A stretch of DNA of 39,682 bases from Flavobacteriales bacterium UBA3376 (GCA_002359055.1 DEQC01000103.1:5177-44858), one strand, 5' to 3'; shown: positions 6,433-15,293, counted from the first letter of the stretch. Numbers and translations: made by a program. The notes: generated by a model not told the origin, from the sequence alone.

Positions 6433-6744
6433 TTAAATTTCTTTACCGGTTTTCTTAGCAATTCTAACTTTTTTACCATCTTTGAATTCGTATCCAATTC
6501 TACTTGGATTTCCGTCGTGATCTACGATAGCTAATTTACTAATATAAATTGGAGCTTCGGTTTCAACGATTCCACCTTGAGGATTTTCAGCATTCGGTTT
6601 GGTATGTTTTTTAATCATATTTACACCTTCAACTATTGCTTTCCTTTCGGCTGGAAAAACTTTCAAAACAGTACCTTTAGTACCTTTAGAGGCACCGGAC
6701 AAAACAACTACTTTGTCACCTTTTTTAATTTTCAACTTTGTCAT
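6433..6744 (-). CDS. rplX: 50S ribosomal protein L24
   Basis: This 103-residue protein starts with a KOW motif (KKGDKVVVLSGASKGTKGTV) and continues with the VEGVNMIKKHTKPN block typical of L24. L24 is an early assembly protein that nucleates 50S folding by binding the 5' part of 23S rRNA. It lies 11 bases after rplN. Length is normal for bacterial L24. Confidence 0.98.
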   Translation of the reverse strand: MTKLKIKKGDKVVVLSGASKGTKGTVLKVFPAERKAIVEGVNMIKKHTKPNAENPQGGIVETEAPIYISKLAIVDHDGNPSRIGYEFKDGKKVRIAKKTGKEI

Positions 6745-6755
6745 TGTTTAAAATT

Positions 6756-7124
6756 TTAAAGCACCTCTGGAGCTAATGATACAATTCTCATAAATTCCTT
6801 GTCGCGCAATTCTCTGGCAACAGGTCCAAACACACGTGTTCCTCTCATTTCATTTTGAGCATTAAGCAACACGCACGCATTATCATCAAAACGGATATAT
6901 GATCCATCTTTTCTTCTCACTTCCTTTTTGGTACGTACAACGACTGCTTTAGAAACGGTTCCTTTTTTAGCAGTTGCGGTAGGTGTAGATTCTTTGATTG
7001 TCACTACTACCTTATCACCTACAGAAGCGTAACGTCTTTTAGTACCACCTAAAACACGGATCACTAAAGCTTCACGAGCTCCAGTATTGTCTGCCACTTT
7101 TAATCTTGATTCTTGCTGTAACAT
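6756..7124 (-). CDS. rplN: 50S ribosomal protein L14
   Basis: This 122-residue protein opens MLQQESRLKVADNTGA and contains the signature region around VVVRTKKEVRRKDGSYIRF and GTRVFGPVARELR. L14 binds 23S rRNA at the subunit interface. It starts 1 base after the rpsQ stop. Length is exactly that of typical L14. Confidence 0.98.
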   Translation of the reverse strand: MLQQESRLKVADNTGAREALVIRVLGGTKRRYASVGDKVVVTIKESTPTATAKKGTVSKAVVVRTKKEVRRKDGSYIRFDDNACVLLNAQNEMRGTRVFGPVARELRDKEFMRIVSLAPEVL

Positions 7125-7125
7125 A

Positions 7126-7380
7126 TTACTTCGCTCTTTCTATGATTTCTACTAATCTCCAACGTTTGTTTTTACTCAACGGTCGTGTTTCCATTATACG
7201 CACTTTGTCTCCTTCATTGCACTCATTCAACTCGTCGTGTGCTGTATATTTCTTAGTTCTATTGATAAACTTCCCATACAATGGGTGTTTAGTTTTATAA
7301 GTTTCGTTTACGACTATGGTTTTATCCATTTTGTTACTTGAAACTATTCCAATTCTTTCTTTTCTTAAATTTCTTTCCAT
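7126..7380 (-). CDS. rpsQ: 30S ribosomal protein S17
   Basis: This 84-residue OB-fold protein has the family pattern RKERIGIVSSNKMDKTIVV, then KYTAHDE and GDKVRIMETRPLSKNKRWRL. It binds the 5' domain of 16S rRNA early in assembly. It follows rpmC by 12 bases and precedes rplN by 1. Confidence 0.98.
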   Translation of the reverse strand: MERNLRKERIGIVSSNKMDKTIVVNETYKTKHPLYGKFINRTKKYTAHDELNECNEGDKVRIMETRPLSKNKRWRLVEIIERAK

Positions 7381-7392
7381 TTTGAGACAGTT

Positions 7393-7587
7393 TTATTGTT
7401 GAGCAAGTTTCTCGTTCAACACTGTTAACATTCTCGCAATGTCTTTACGAGATTTACGAATTGACAAAGGGTTTTCTATTACAGAAACTTTGTGGCTCAC
7501 TTTTAATTTTGCATAGTTTTCTTTTTCTTCTGCAATTTTTGCTTGCAAATCATCTATGCTTAATTCTCTGATATCTATTAATTTCAT
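7393..7587 (-). CDS. rpmC: 50S ribosomal protein L29
   Basis: This is a 64-residue helical hairpin protein starting MKLIDIRELSIDDL, with SIRKSRKDIARMLTVL near the end. I chose the ATG at 7587 over a TTG at 7596 because it gives the usual L29 length and the conserved MK start. L29 lies next to L23 at the peptide exit tunnel. Its C-terminal QQ is followed within 12 bases by rpsQ. Confidence 0.97.
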   Translation of the reverse strand: MKLIDIRELSIDDLQAKIAEEKENYAKLKVSHKVSVIENPLSIRKSRKDIARMLTVLNEKLAQQ

Positions 7588-7598
7588 ACTATACAAAT

Positions 7599-8024
7599 TT
7601 AAGCTCTTCCTCTATAATCCCTTGCTACAATGAATTTCGTTCTTACTGGAAGTTTTTGAGCAGCTAAGCGTAATGCTTCTTGTGCTACTTCCAAAGGAAC
7701 TCCTCCACACTCAAATAAAATTCTTCCTGGTTGTACTTTGGCTACCCATAACTCAGGTGAACCTTTTCCTTTACCCATACGAACCTCAGCGGGTTTTCTC
7801 GTCAATGGTTTATCTGGAAAAACTTTTATCCATAACTGTCCTTCACGTTTCATATAACGTGTGGCAGCAACACGAGCAGCTTCTAACTGACGTGCAGTGA
7901 CGAATGATTCGTCAAGTGCCTTAATACCGAATGTCCCAAAGGCAAGTTCCGCACCACGCTTGGTGTTTCCCTTCATCCTTCCCTTTTGGGTTTTTCTATA
8001 TTTTACTCTTCTCGGTGATAACAT
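7599..8024 (-). CDS. rplP: 50S ribosomal protein L16
   Basis: This 141-residue protein has the L16 blocks MLSPRRVKYRKTQKGRMKG, FGTFGIKALD, KPLTRKPAEVRMGKGKGSPE and RILFECGGV. L16 organises the A site of the peptidyl-transferase region. It lies 30 bases after rpsC, the largest internal gap but one of the operon. Confidence 0.98.
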   Translation of the reverse strand: MLSPRRVKYRKTQKGRMKGNTKRGAELAFGTFGIKALDESFVTARQLEAARVAATRYMKREGQLWIKVFPDKPLTRKPAEVRMGKGKGSPELWVAKVQPGRILFECGGVPLEVAQEALRLAAQKLPVRTKFIVARDYRGRA

Positions 8025-8054
8025 TTCTTAAAATCTTTAATCAATTAAACTGAA

Positions 8055-8771
8055 TTAACGGGCTTGTCTTTTACGACCTCCACCACCTTCTGATCTTCTT
8101 CTGGATTGTTTTTTCTTCAATCCTACCAATGGTGATAGTTCACGTTTTCCATAAACTTCTCCTTTCATGATCCAAACTTTGATTCCCATACGACCGTAAG
8201 TAGTATGTGCTTCACCTAAGTGATAATCGATGTCTGCTCTGAAAGTTGACAAAGGAATTCTACCTTCATGATAAGTCTCTGAACGTGCCATTTCCGCTCC
8301 GTTTAAACGACCCGAGATTTGAATTTTAATTCCTTCTGCATTCATTCTCATTGCACTTGCAATAGCCATTTTGATCGCTCTTCTATAAGAGATACGGCTT
8401 TCGATTTGACGTGCAACGCTATCAGCTACTAAGACTGCGTCAAGTTCAGGACGTTTGATTTCGAAGATATTGATTTGGATTTCTTTTCCAGTAATTTTCT
8501 TCAATTCTTCTTTTAGTTTATCAACTTCCTGTCCTCCTTTTCCGATAATAATTCCGGGACGAGCTGTTGTAATAGTAACCGTAATTAGTTTCAAAGTACG
8601 ATCGATGTAGATACGAGATACACCAGCTTTTGAAAGACGAGCTCTCAAGTACTGACGAATTTTCGCGTCTTCAGCTATTTTATCTCCGTAATCATTTCCA
8701 CCGTACCAGTTAGAGTCCCATCCTCTAATGATTCCTAAACGATTTCCGATTGGATTAGTCTTCTGTCCCAT
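8055..8771 (-). CDS. rpsC: 30S ribosomal protein S3
   Basis: This 238-residue protein has the KH domain loop RPGIIIGKGGQEVDKL and the C-terminal S3 domain with RGRLNGAEMAR-like ISGRLNGAEMARSE and YGRMGIKVWI. S3 forms part of the mRNA entry tunnel. The Arg/Gly-rich tail RRRSEGGGGRKRQAR is normal for the group. It starts 1 base after the rplV stop. Confidence 0.98.
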   Translation of the reverse strand: MGQKTNPIGNRLGIIRGWDSNWYGGNDYGDKIAEDAKIRQYLRARLSKAGVSRIYIDRTLKLITVTITTARPGIIIGKGGQEVDKLKEELKKITGKEIQINIFEIKRPELDAVLVADSVARQIESRISYRRAIKMAIASAMRMNAEGIKIQISGRLNGAEMARSETYHEGRIPLSTFRADIDYHLGEAHTTYGRMGIKVWIMKGEVYGKRELSPLVGLKKKQSRRRSEGGGGRKRQAR

Positions 8772-8772
8772 A

Positions 8773-9192
8773 TTATTTATTATCTTCTTTAACGTTATCT
8801 TCTTTTGTTCCTAAAACGATGGTTACATGGTTGGAACGTTTTCTAATTCTGTGAGCTCTACCTTGTGCTCTTGGACGAATCCTCTTCAATTGGCGAGCGC
8901 TATCAACCGTGATGGTTTTCACGTATAGCCCTGCAGTTTCAACATCAGCGTCATCGTTCTTTACTTGCCAGTTAGCAATTGCACTTAACAATAGTTTTTC
9001 TAATTTTTCTGAAGCATGTTGTTTTGAATATTTCAAAATACCCAATGCCTTCTGAACGTCTTCACCACGAATTAAATCTGCTACCAAACGCATTTTACGA
9101 GGCGAGCTAGGACAATTGTTCAATTTAGCAAAAGCAATATTCTTGTTTGCTTCTTTGATTTGTTCGTTACTTAATCTTTTTCTTGATCCCAT
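8773..9192 (-). CDS. rplV: 50S ribosomal protein L22
   Basis: This 139-residue protein carries PSSPRKMRLVADLIRG, the LLLSAIANWQ core and the extended hairpin RRI-type tip RIRPRAQGRAHRIRKRSNH that lines the exit tunnel. Macrolide resistance mutations fall in this hairpin in other bacteria; I see no oddity here. It lies 7 bases after rpsS. Confidence 0.98.
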   Translation of the reverse strand: MGSRKRLSNEQIKEANKNIAFAKLNNCPSSPRKMRLVADLIRGEDVQKALGILKYSKQHASEKLEKLLLSAIANWQVKNDDADVETAGLYVKTITVDSARQLKRIRPRAQGRAHRIRKRSNHVTIVLGTKEDNVKEDNK

Positions 9193-9199
9193 TGCCTAA

Positions 9200-9478
9200 T
9201 TATTTATTACCTTTATTTTTCGCACCTGCGTGCCCTCTAAACGTACGTGTTGGTGCAAATTCGCCCAATTTATGTCCTACCATATTTTCAGTTACATATA
9301 CTGGTATAAATTGTTTACCGTTATGAACTGCAAATGTCTGTCCTACAAAGTCAGGAGAAATCATGGAAGCTCTTGACCAAGTTTTGATCACATTTTTCTT
9401 TCCAGAATCAATATTTGCCTGAACTTTTTTCTCTAATTTATAATGGATGTAAGGTCCTTTCTTTAATGAACGTGCCAT
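9200..9478 (-). CDS. rpsS: 30S ribosomal protein S19
   Basis: This 92-residue protein has the full S19 pattern MARSLKKGPYI, IKTWSRASMISPDFVGQTF, VHNGKQF and the C-terminal GHKLGEFAPTRTFRGH. It contacts S13 in the 30S head. It lies 3 bases after rplB. Confidence 0.98.
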   Translation of the reverse strand: MARSLKKGPYIHYKLEKKVQANIDSGKKNVIKTWSRASMISPDFVGQTFAVHNGKQFIPVYVTENMVGHKLGEFAPTRTFRGHAGAKNKGNK

Positions 9479-9481
9479 AAA

Positions 9482-10303
9482 TTATTTCTTTCTTCTTTCA
9501 ACAATATATTTGTTAGATGCCTTTTTACGAGATCTCGTCTTATAGCCTTTCGCAGGGATTCCATTCTTAGAACGTGGAATACCTCCTGAAGCACGACCTT
9601 CCCCACCACCCATTGGGTGATCCACTGGGTTTTTAGCCATAGCTCTTGTTGCAGGACGACGACCTTGCCATCTTGTTCTACCAGCTTTACCAGAAATTTC
9701 TAACTGGTGATCTGAGTTTGAAACAACTCCTATCGTAGCTTTACACTCCGTTAAAATCATACGGCTCTCTCCACTTGGTAACTTAATCGTTGCAAATCTA
9801 CCTTCTCTTGCTACTAACTGAGCATAAGAACCGGCACTTCTTGCCATTAAAGCTCCTTGACCAGGTCTCAACTCTATACATGAAATCACAGTTCCCAATG
9901 GGATGTTTTTCAATTTCATAGTGTTTCCGATTTCAGGCGCAGCTGAATCCGCTGAAACAATCGTTTGACCTTTTTTCATTCCATTCTGAGCAATCACATA
10001 TCGCTTCTCACCATCTTCGTAAGCAATCAATGCGATAAATGCAGTTCTATTTGGGTCATATTGAATTGACTCAATAGTAGCTGCACCTTCGCGATCTCTT
10101 TTGAAATCGATGATACGATAAGCTTGCTTGTGTCCACCCCCTCTTCTGCGTACAGTCATTCTACCGTCATGGTTACGACCTCCGCTTTTCTTTTTACCAA
10201 CCGTGAGACTCTTCTCAGGTTTCACTGAATCAACATTTTCAAAAGTGTTTGCAATTTTGAAACGTTGACCGGGAGTGATAGGTTTTAATTTTCTTACTGA
10301 CAT
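9482..10303 (-). CDS. rplB: 50S ribosomal protein L2
   Basis: This 273-residue protein has the L2 features, including GRNHDGRMTVRRRGGGHK, ARSAGSYAQLVAREG and the C-terminal loop NPVDHPMGGGEGRA with the conserved His. That His lies close to the peptidyl-transferase centre. L2 is needed for subunit joining. It is 14 bases from rplW. Confidence 0.98.
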   Translation of the reverse strand: MSVRKLKPITPGQRFKIANTFENVDSVKPEKSLTVGKKKSGGRNHDGRMTVRRRGGGHKQAYRIIDFKRDREGAATIESIQYDPNRTAFIALIAYEDGEKRYVIAQNGMKKGQTIVSADSAAPEIGNTMKLKNIPLGTVISCIELRPGQGALMARSAGSYAQLVAREGRFATIKLPSGESRMILTECKATIGVVSNSDHQLEISGKAGRTRWQGRRPATRAMAKNPVDHPMGGGEGRASGGIPRSKNGIPAKGYKTRSRKKASNKYIVERRKK

Positions 10304-10317
10304 TTAATATAAAATTA

Positions 10318-10602
10318 TTAACTAAACAAATCTATTTCTTGTCCTTCTGCAACATGTACAATGGCCTTTTTCATCTTGTTGGTCTTACCTACTTGTAAAC
10401 CCGTTTTTGTGTAACGAGTCTTAACTCTAGGTGCAGACACCATCGTACTTACTTTGATTACATCAACACCATAAGCCTCTTCAATCGCTTGTTTGATTTC
10501 TAATTTATTGGCTTTAGTGTTTACATAAAACGAATACTGGCCTAATAATTCACTTGAATTAGTTGCCTTCTCTGAGATTACGGGTCTTAATATAATTGAC
10601 AT
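10318..10602 (-). CDS. rplW: 50S ribosomal protein L23
   Basis: This 94-residue protein starts MSIILRPVISEKATNS, the usual L23 opening, and has the IKQAIEEAYGVDVIKVST and AIVHVAEGQEIDLF segments. L23 sits at the tunnel exit and is the docking site of trigger factor and SRP. It is 12 bases from rplD. Confidence 0.97.
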   Translation of the reverse strand: MSIILRPVISEKATNSSELLGQYSFYVNTKANKLEIKQAIEEAYGVDVIKVSTMVSAPRVKTRYTKTGLQVGKTNKMKKAIVHVAEGQEIDLFS

Positions 10603-10614
10603 ATCTATTTCGTT

Positions 10615-11244
10615 TTATTTTCTTAAATTTTCTTGAACATTCTCAATGGAACTTTCTAAAAATATCAACTCGTTTGCATTGATCAAATCGAAGATATTCA
10701 ACTCCGAGTTCAATACTACTTTAGTTCCCTTTAAATTACGTGACGATAAATAAACATTATCGTTTTTATCTCCTAAAACAAAAAGTGATTTTTTGTTTTC
10801 CAATCCTAAACCTTTTAAAACTTCGATGAAATCTTTTGTTTTTGGTGCATCAAAAGTAAAGTCCTCAACAATTTTGATTTCATTGTCTTTCATTTTCTGG
10901 CTCAAAACTGACTTCTTAGCCAATCTCTTTTGAGATTTGTTCAATTTGAAGTCATAGCTTCTTGGTCTTGGACCAAAAATAGTTCCTCCACCTCTAAACA
11001 CTGGAGATTTTATAGAACCTGCACGTGCAGTACCTGTTCCTTTTTGACGCTTAATCTTACGAGTACTACCAGCAACCTCAGCACGCTCTTTTGATTTGTG
11101 CGTTCCTTGACGCTGTGCAGCTAAATATTGTTTAACTTCTAAATAAACAGTATGCTCGCTTGGATCAATCCCAAAGATTGAATCATCTAAAGTTACCTTT
11201 TTAGAGGTTTCTTTTCCTTTTATATCTAGTACTGTTAATTCCAT
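10615..11244 (-). CDS. rplD: 50S ribosomal protein L4
   Basis: This 209-residue protein has the tunnel loop with QRQGTHKSKERAEVAGSTRK, KRQKGTGTARAGS and FRGGGTIFGPRPR. L4 lines the exit tunnel with L22. In E. coli it represses its own S10 operon; whether that applies here is unknown. Its start overlaps the rplC end by 10 bases, so the pair is translationally coupled. Confidence 0.98.
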   Translation of the reverse strand: MELTVLDIKGKETSKKVTLDDSIFGIDPSEHTVYLEVKQYLAAQRQGTHKSKERAEVAGSTRKIKRQKGTGTARAGSIKSPVFRGGGTIFGPRPRSYDFKLNKSQKRLAKKSVLSQKMKDNEIKIVEDFTFDAPKTKDFIEVLKGLGLENKKSLFVLGDKNDNVYLSSRNLKGTKVVLNSELNIFDLINANELIFLESSIENVQENLRK

Positions 11245-11858
11245 TTTCTTACTATTACATATGAATTTTTAGGACCAGGGATTGCACCTTTTACAATCAA
11301 AAGGTTTTTCTCTTCGTCAACTTTTAAAACAATAAGGTTTTGAACCGTTACGGTATCACCTCCCATTCTACCTGCCATTCGCTTTCCTTTGAAAACTCTT
11401 GAAGGGTCAGATCCAGCACCAATAGATCCTGGCGCTCTCTTTCCTCTTTGCCCGTGGCTGATCTCTTTAGTTCCAGAGAACCCGTGTCTTTTAACAACAC
11501 CTTGGAACCCTTTTCCTTTTGAAACTCCAGTTACGTCAACAAACTCACCTTCCGTAAATACGTTTACTGTAACTTCATCACCTAATCCTAGAGAATCTAC
11601 AAATCCTCCGTGAAACTCCACCAACTTTCTCTTTGGTGTAACTCCCGCTTTCTTGAAATGACCTTTCATAGCTGCAGAAGTGTTCTTCTCTTTTGCGTCA
11701 TCGAAACCAAGCTGAATCGCATTGTAGCCATCAACTTCTTCGGTTCTGACCTGGGTCACGACGCAAGGACCTGCTTGGATAATCGTACAAGGAATGTTCT
11801 TCCCGTCCGCATCGAACAAGCTAGTCATCGCAATCTTTTTACCAATAATTCCTGACAT
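11235..11858 (-). CDS. rplC: 50S ribosomal protein L3
   Basis: This 207-residue protein has the L3 pattern MSGIIGKKIAMTSLF, FVDVTGVSKGKGFQGVVKRH and SIGAGSDPSRVFKGKRMAGRMG. The Gln of the methylated GQR motif (ISHGQRGKRAPG) is present. It is the first gene of this operon. In most Bacteroidota rpsJ (S10) precedes it; here the next gene upstream is valS, with its own terminator, so rpsJ must lie elsewhere. Confidence 0.98.
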   Translation of the reverse strand: MSGIIGKKIAMTSLFDADGKNIPCTIIQAGPCVVTQVRTEEVDGYNAIQLGFDDAKEKNTSAAMKGHFKKAGVTPKRKLVEFHGGFVDSLGLGDEVTVNVFTEGEFVDVTGVSKGKGFQGVVKRHGFSGTKEISHGQRGKRAPGSIGAGSDPSRVFKGKRMAGRMGGDTVTVQNLIVLKVDEEKNLLIVKGAIPGPKNSYVIVRKWN

Positions 11859-12125
11859 TTGTTATAATATAATTTTCGTTATGTACTGATTTTCAGAGGC
11901 TACTGTAATATCTATTTGCAAATTAGGCATAGTTCACCCCTAAAAATAGGGTGCAAATGTAAAAATATTTTTCCACATCACAAATTATATCCAACTTTTT
12001 TATTAGATATTTCTTCTCTAAGTTCTATTGATCAATCGTTTGATTCAATGCTTTGTAAAGTTTCAATAAATTTAGTTCGATTTGTATCGATTTGAATCAA
12101 TGAAAAATCAAATTTCAATTGAACT
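11859..12125 (-). promoter_or_regulatory. rplC promoter (TTTG-N19-TACATTTG) and about 90-nt leader
   Basis: The minus strand has TTTG (11984-11981), 19 bases, then TACATTTG (11961-11954), a perfect fit to the Bacteroidota -33/-7 promoter. Transcription should begin near 11948, leaving a leader of about 90 bases before rplC. A small inverted repeat CACCC/GGGTG with a 9-base loop (11953-11949 and 11939-11935) lies right at the expected start. A second ATTTGCA copy follows at about 11915-11921. Apart from this and the valS terminator, I see nothing in the rest of the 319-base gap. Confidence 0.7.
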
Positions 12126-12152
12126 AAAAAAACCGCTTCAATTCATGAAGCG
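12126..12152 (-). terminator. valS terminator
   Basis: On the minus strand, about 25 bases after the valS stop, the stem CGCTTCA/TGAAGCG with loop TGAAT-type spacer is followed by a run of seven T. It isolates the ribosomal operon from valS transcription. Confidence 0.85.
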
Positions 12153-12177
12153 ATTTCTTTACATTTATCTCATAATT

Positions 12178-14796
12178 TTACAAAGACTTTAATTGCTCTT
12201 CTATCAAAGCAATTTTCTCTATCGCATCTGCTTCCTTTTTTCTCTCAGCATTTACTACTGCTTCAGGTGCGCCTTTTACAAACTTTTCGTTGGATAACTT
12301 TCTACGTACTGAATTTAAAAATCCTTCCAAGTACTCTTTTTCTTTTTCCAACTTCTCACGCTCTTCTTCCATATTGATATTGTCACTCACCGGAATCAAA
12401 AATTCAGCTGTGCCTACCCTGAAAGTAAATCCTTTGTCTGGGAAATTTTCGGTGAACTGAACTGAAACATTGCCCAACTTCTCAACCAATTCAAGCTTGA
12501 ATTTATCTTGTTGAGATTTCATAGCGAACAATTGCAAACGCTCTTTGGGAGAAATTCCTTTCTCATTTCTTAAAGCTCTGATACTTGAAACTATTTCTGA
12601 CGAAAAATCAAAAGTCTCAATGATATCATTCGAATAGGTTTCAACTTCTGGATATTCTGAAACGATCAGCGCATTGTTCTCATCTCTTTTTTCGATCATT
12701 TGCCAAATTTCTTCTGTCAAGAAAGGCATGAATGGATGTAAAATCTTCAAGCATTTTTCTAAATTATTGATCGTTTGCTCGTAAGTTTCTTTATCGATAG
12801 GTTTTCCGAATTCTGGTTTTATCGCTTCTAAATACCATGAGCAGAAGTCATCCCAAATCAACTTATAGACGGACATCAACACATCGGAAATTCTATATTT
12901 TTCGTAATTCGATTCGATTTCTTGTAAAACTGAATTAAATTTCACATTGAACCAATTCAAAGCAAATTTATTTTCTTCAGGGGTTTCAATGCTTTCATCT
13001 ACTTGCCAGCCTTTGATCAGTCTGAACGCATTCCAAATTTTGTTAGCGAAATTTCTTCCCTGCAAACACAAATCGGTATCAAATGGCAAATCATTTCCTG
13101 CAGGAGCCGTCAAAAGCATTCCTACCCTAACTGCATCTGCTCCGTATTCTTGCATCAACTCGATTGGATCTGGAGAATTCCCTAAAGATTTGGACATTTT
13201 CCTGCCTTGTTTATCTCTAACAATTCCGGTAAAGTACACATTTTTGAAAGGGAATTCATTTCTATATTCATATCCCGCCATGATCATTCGAGCCACCCAG
13301 AAAAATATAATGTCTGGACCTGTAACTAAATCTTGGGTAGGGTAATAATAATTGATCTCTTTGTTGTTGGGATCATTGATTCCATCGAAAACAGAAATTG
13401 GCCATATCCAAGACGAAAACCAAGTATCTAACACATCTTCATCTTGTCTTAAATCCTCTTCCGTCAAATGTAAATTACGCTCTCTTTCGATGATTTCAAG
13501 CGCTTCTTTTTTATTGATAGCTACCACAAAGTCATCTTGCCCTTCGCCATAATAAAAAGCTGGAATTTGATGTCCCCACCATAGTTGACGAGAAATATTC
13601 CAATCATGTACATTTTCCATCCAATGTTTATAGGTGTTCTTGAACTTGGATGGATGGAATTGAATGGTATCATTCATTACATTTTCCAAAGCAGGTTTTG
13701 CTAAATCTTTCATTTTCAAAAACCATTGAACAGAAAGTTTAGGTTCTATAACTGCTCCAGTTCTTTCGGAAGTTCCAACTTTATTGGTATAATCTTCGAT
13801 TTTCTCTAAAAGTTGTTTTTCTTCGAGTTCTTTTTCAATTAGCTTTCGAACTTTGAAACGATCCATTCCTTCATAATGCATTGCATATGCATTCAAAGTT
13901 GCATCATCATTGATGGCATCGATGATTTCTAAATCGTGTTTTTTTCCTAATTCATAATCATTTTCATCGTGAGCAGGTGTAACTTTCAAACATCCTGTCC
14001 CAAATTCAATATCGACATATTCGTCTTCAATTACAGGAACCACTCGATTCACTATTGGAACAATCAGATTTTTTCCTTTCAAAAATTCGTAGCGTTCGTC
14101 ATTTGGATTGATACACACAGCGGTATCACCAAAGATAGTTTCTGGACGTGTAGTAGCTACAACCACATACTCATCACTGTTTTCTACGAAATATTTCAGA
14201 TAATATAATTTCCCTTGTTTTTCTTGATAAACAACTTCTTCATCTGATATATTGGTTTTTGCTTCAGGATCCCAATTCACCATTCTGTAGCCTCTATAAA
14301 TCAGACCTTTATTGTAAAGATCCACAAAGACTTTGATCACTGATTCTGACAAATCATCATCCATGGTAAATTTGGTTCGGTTCCAATCACAAGAACAACC
14401 CAATGTTTTCAATTGTTCTAAAATAATTCCACCGTGTTTATGCGTCCATTCCCAAGCGTGTTCTAAAAACTTTTCTCTTCCAATTTCAAACTTTGAAACT
14501 CCTTCATCTTTTAATTTGTTGACCACTTTTGCTTCGGTTGCAATAGAAGCGTGATCAGTTCCTGGCACCCAACAAGCGTTGTAGCCTTTCATTCTCGCTC
14601 TACGGATCAGTACATCTTGAATGGTATTGTTCAGCATATGTCCCATGTGAAGTACACCAGTTACGTTTGGCGGAGGAATCACAATGGTATAAGCTTCTCT
14701 ACTATCAGGTTCGGAATAAAAATATCCGTTTTTCATCCAGTAGTCGTACCATTTTTTTTCTACACTTTGCGGATTATACTTAGTCTGTAGGTTCAT
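12178..14796 (-). CDS. valS: Valyl-tRNA synthetase
   Basis: This 872-residue class I synthetase charges tRNA-Val with valine in the cytosol. The HIGH box is HMGH at residues 50-53, after PPPNVTGVL. The KMSKS box stands at about 533-537 (GRKMSKSLGNSPDP). The CP1 editing domain between them has the ATTRPETIFGDTAV block that removes mischarged threonine. The C-terminal segment from about 800 is a Lys/Glu-rich coiled coil, as in bacterial ValRS that grip the tRNA corner. Length is normal. It is a single-gene unit with its own -7 promoter element (14855-14848) and terminator. No sign of a T-box in the short leader. Confidence 0.98.
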   Translation of the reverse strand: MNLQTKYNPQSVEKKWYDYWMKNGYFYSEPDSREAYTIVIPPPNVTGVLHMGHMLNNTIQDVLIRRARMKGYNACWVPGTDHASIATEAKVVNKLKDEGVSKFEIGREKFLEHAWEWTHKHGGIILEQLKTLGCSCDWNRTKFTMDDDLSESVIKVFVDLYNKGLIYRGYRMVNWDPEAKTNISDEEVVYQEKQGKLYYLKYFVENSDEYVVVATTRPETIFGDTAVCINPNDERYEFLKGKNLIVPIVNRVVPVIEDEYVDIEFGTGCLKVTPAHDENDYELGKKHDLEIIDAINDDATLNAYAMHYEGMDRFKVRKLIEKELEEKQLLEKIEDYTNKVGTSERTGAVIEPKLSVQWFLKMKDLAKPALENVMNDTIQFHPSKFKNTYKHWMENVHDWNISRQLWWGHQIPAFYYGEGQDDFVVAINKKEALEIIERERNLHLTEEDLRQDEDVLDTWFSSWIWPISVFDGINDPNNKEINYYYPTQDLVTGPDIIFFWVARMIMAGYEYRNEFPFKNVYFTGIVRDKQGRKMSKSLGNSPDPIELMQEYGADAVRVGMLLTAPAGNDLPFDTDLCLQGRNFANKIWNAFRLIKGWQVDESIETPEENKFALNWFNVKFNSVLQEIESNYEKYRISDVLMSVYKLIWDDFCSWYLEAIKPEFGKPIDKETYEQTINNLEKCLKILHPFMPFLTEEIWQMIEKRDENNALIVSEYPEVETYSNDIIETFDFSSEIVSSIRALRNEKGISPKERLQLFAMKSQQDKFKLELVEKLGNVSVQFTENFPDKGFTFRVGTAEFLIPVSDNINMEEEREKLEKEKEYLEGFLNSVRRKLSNEKFVKGAPEAVVNAERKKEADAIEKIALIEEQLKSL

Positions 14797-14847
14797 ATTT
14801 TTGGTATATTTTTTGTTTATTTACGTTTCAATTTGTGTTTCTAATTG

Positions 14848-14855
14848 CAAATGTA
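14848..14855 (-). promoter_or_regulatory. valS -7 promoter element
   Basis: TACATTTG on the minus strand fits the Bacteroidota -7 consensus TAnnTTTG, 51 bases before the valS ATG. No clear TTTG is found 19-21 bases upstream, so the assignment rests on the -7 box. Confidence 0.45.
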
Positions 14856-14890
14856 AGATTAGTATTTTACTATTTTTAGAAATATATTTT

Positions 14891-14898
14891 TAAATTTG
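14891..14898 (+). promoter_or_regulatory. -7 promoter element of the DUF1573 gene
   Basis: TAAATTTG fits TAnnTTTG and lies 20 bases before the ATG at 14919, which would leave a very short leader. It diverges from the valS promoter 36 bases away. Confidence 0.5.
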
Positions 14899-14918
14899 TT
14901 GAATCAAAATATACAAAA

Positions 14919-15293
14919 ATGAAAAAACTATTATTAGCAGGTGTATTTTTATTGGGCGGAATCGCACTTATGTCTGCACAAGAAATTGAATTGAGCGAAT
15001 CAAACGTTGATTTAGGAAATATTGAATTTGGTGGCAAAGCAATTACTACAGTACAAATAAAAAACACAGGCGATAAACCATTGATTATTTCCGATGTTAA
15101 AGCTTCATGTGGATGTACTGTACCTGAGTGGCCAAAAGCGCCAATCGCTCCAGGTAGTTCAGCCGATATGACTGTTCAATACACCACAACAAGAAAAGCT
15201 GGTCCTTTTAACAGAACTTTGACCATCAATTCAAATGCTCAAACAGAAGCAAGAAAAATTTTCAGAATCAAAGGTGTGGTACAACCTCAATAA
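14919..15293 (+). CDS. DUF1573 domain secreted protein
   Basis: This 124-residue protein has a signal peptide of about 20 residues (KKLLLAGVFLLGGIALMSAQ). The rest is one DUF1573 Ig-like beta domain, with the hallmark phrase FGGKAITTVQIKNTGDKPL, the SCGCT motif at about 64-68 (two cysteines) and IAPGSSADMTVQY. The family is abundant in Bacteroidota and is thought to be periplasmic or cell-surface; the function is unknown. It is a single-gene unit between its own promoter and a strong terminator. Confidence 0.9.
   Translation: MKKLLLAGVFLLGGIALMSAQEIELSESNVDLGNIEFGGKAITTVQIKNTGDKPLIISDVKASCGCTVPEWPKAPIAPGSSADMTVQYTTTRKAGPFNRTLTINSNAQTEARKIFRIKGVVQPQ

Noticed and set aside
12947..14790. Plus-strand frames opposite valS
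   Set aside because: Antisense to an intact synthetase gene, without start signals or recognisable domains.
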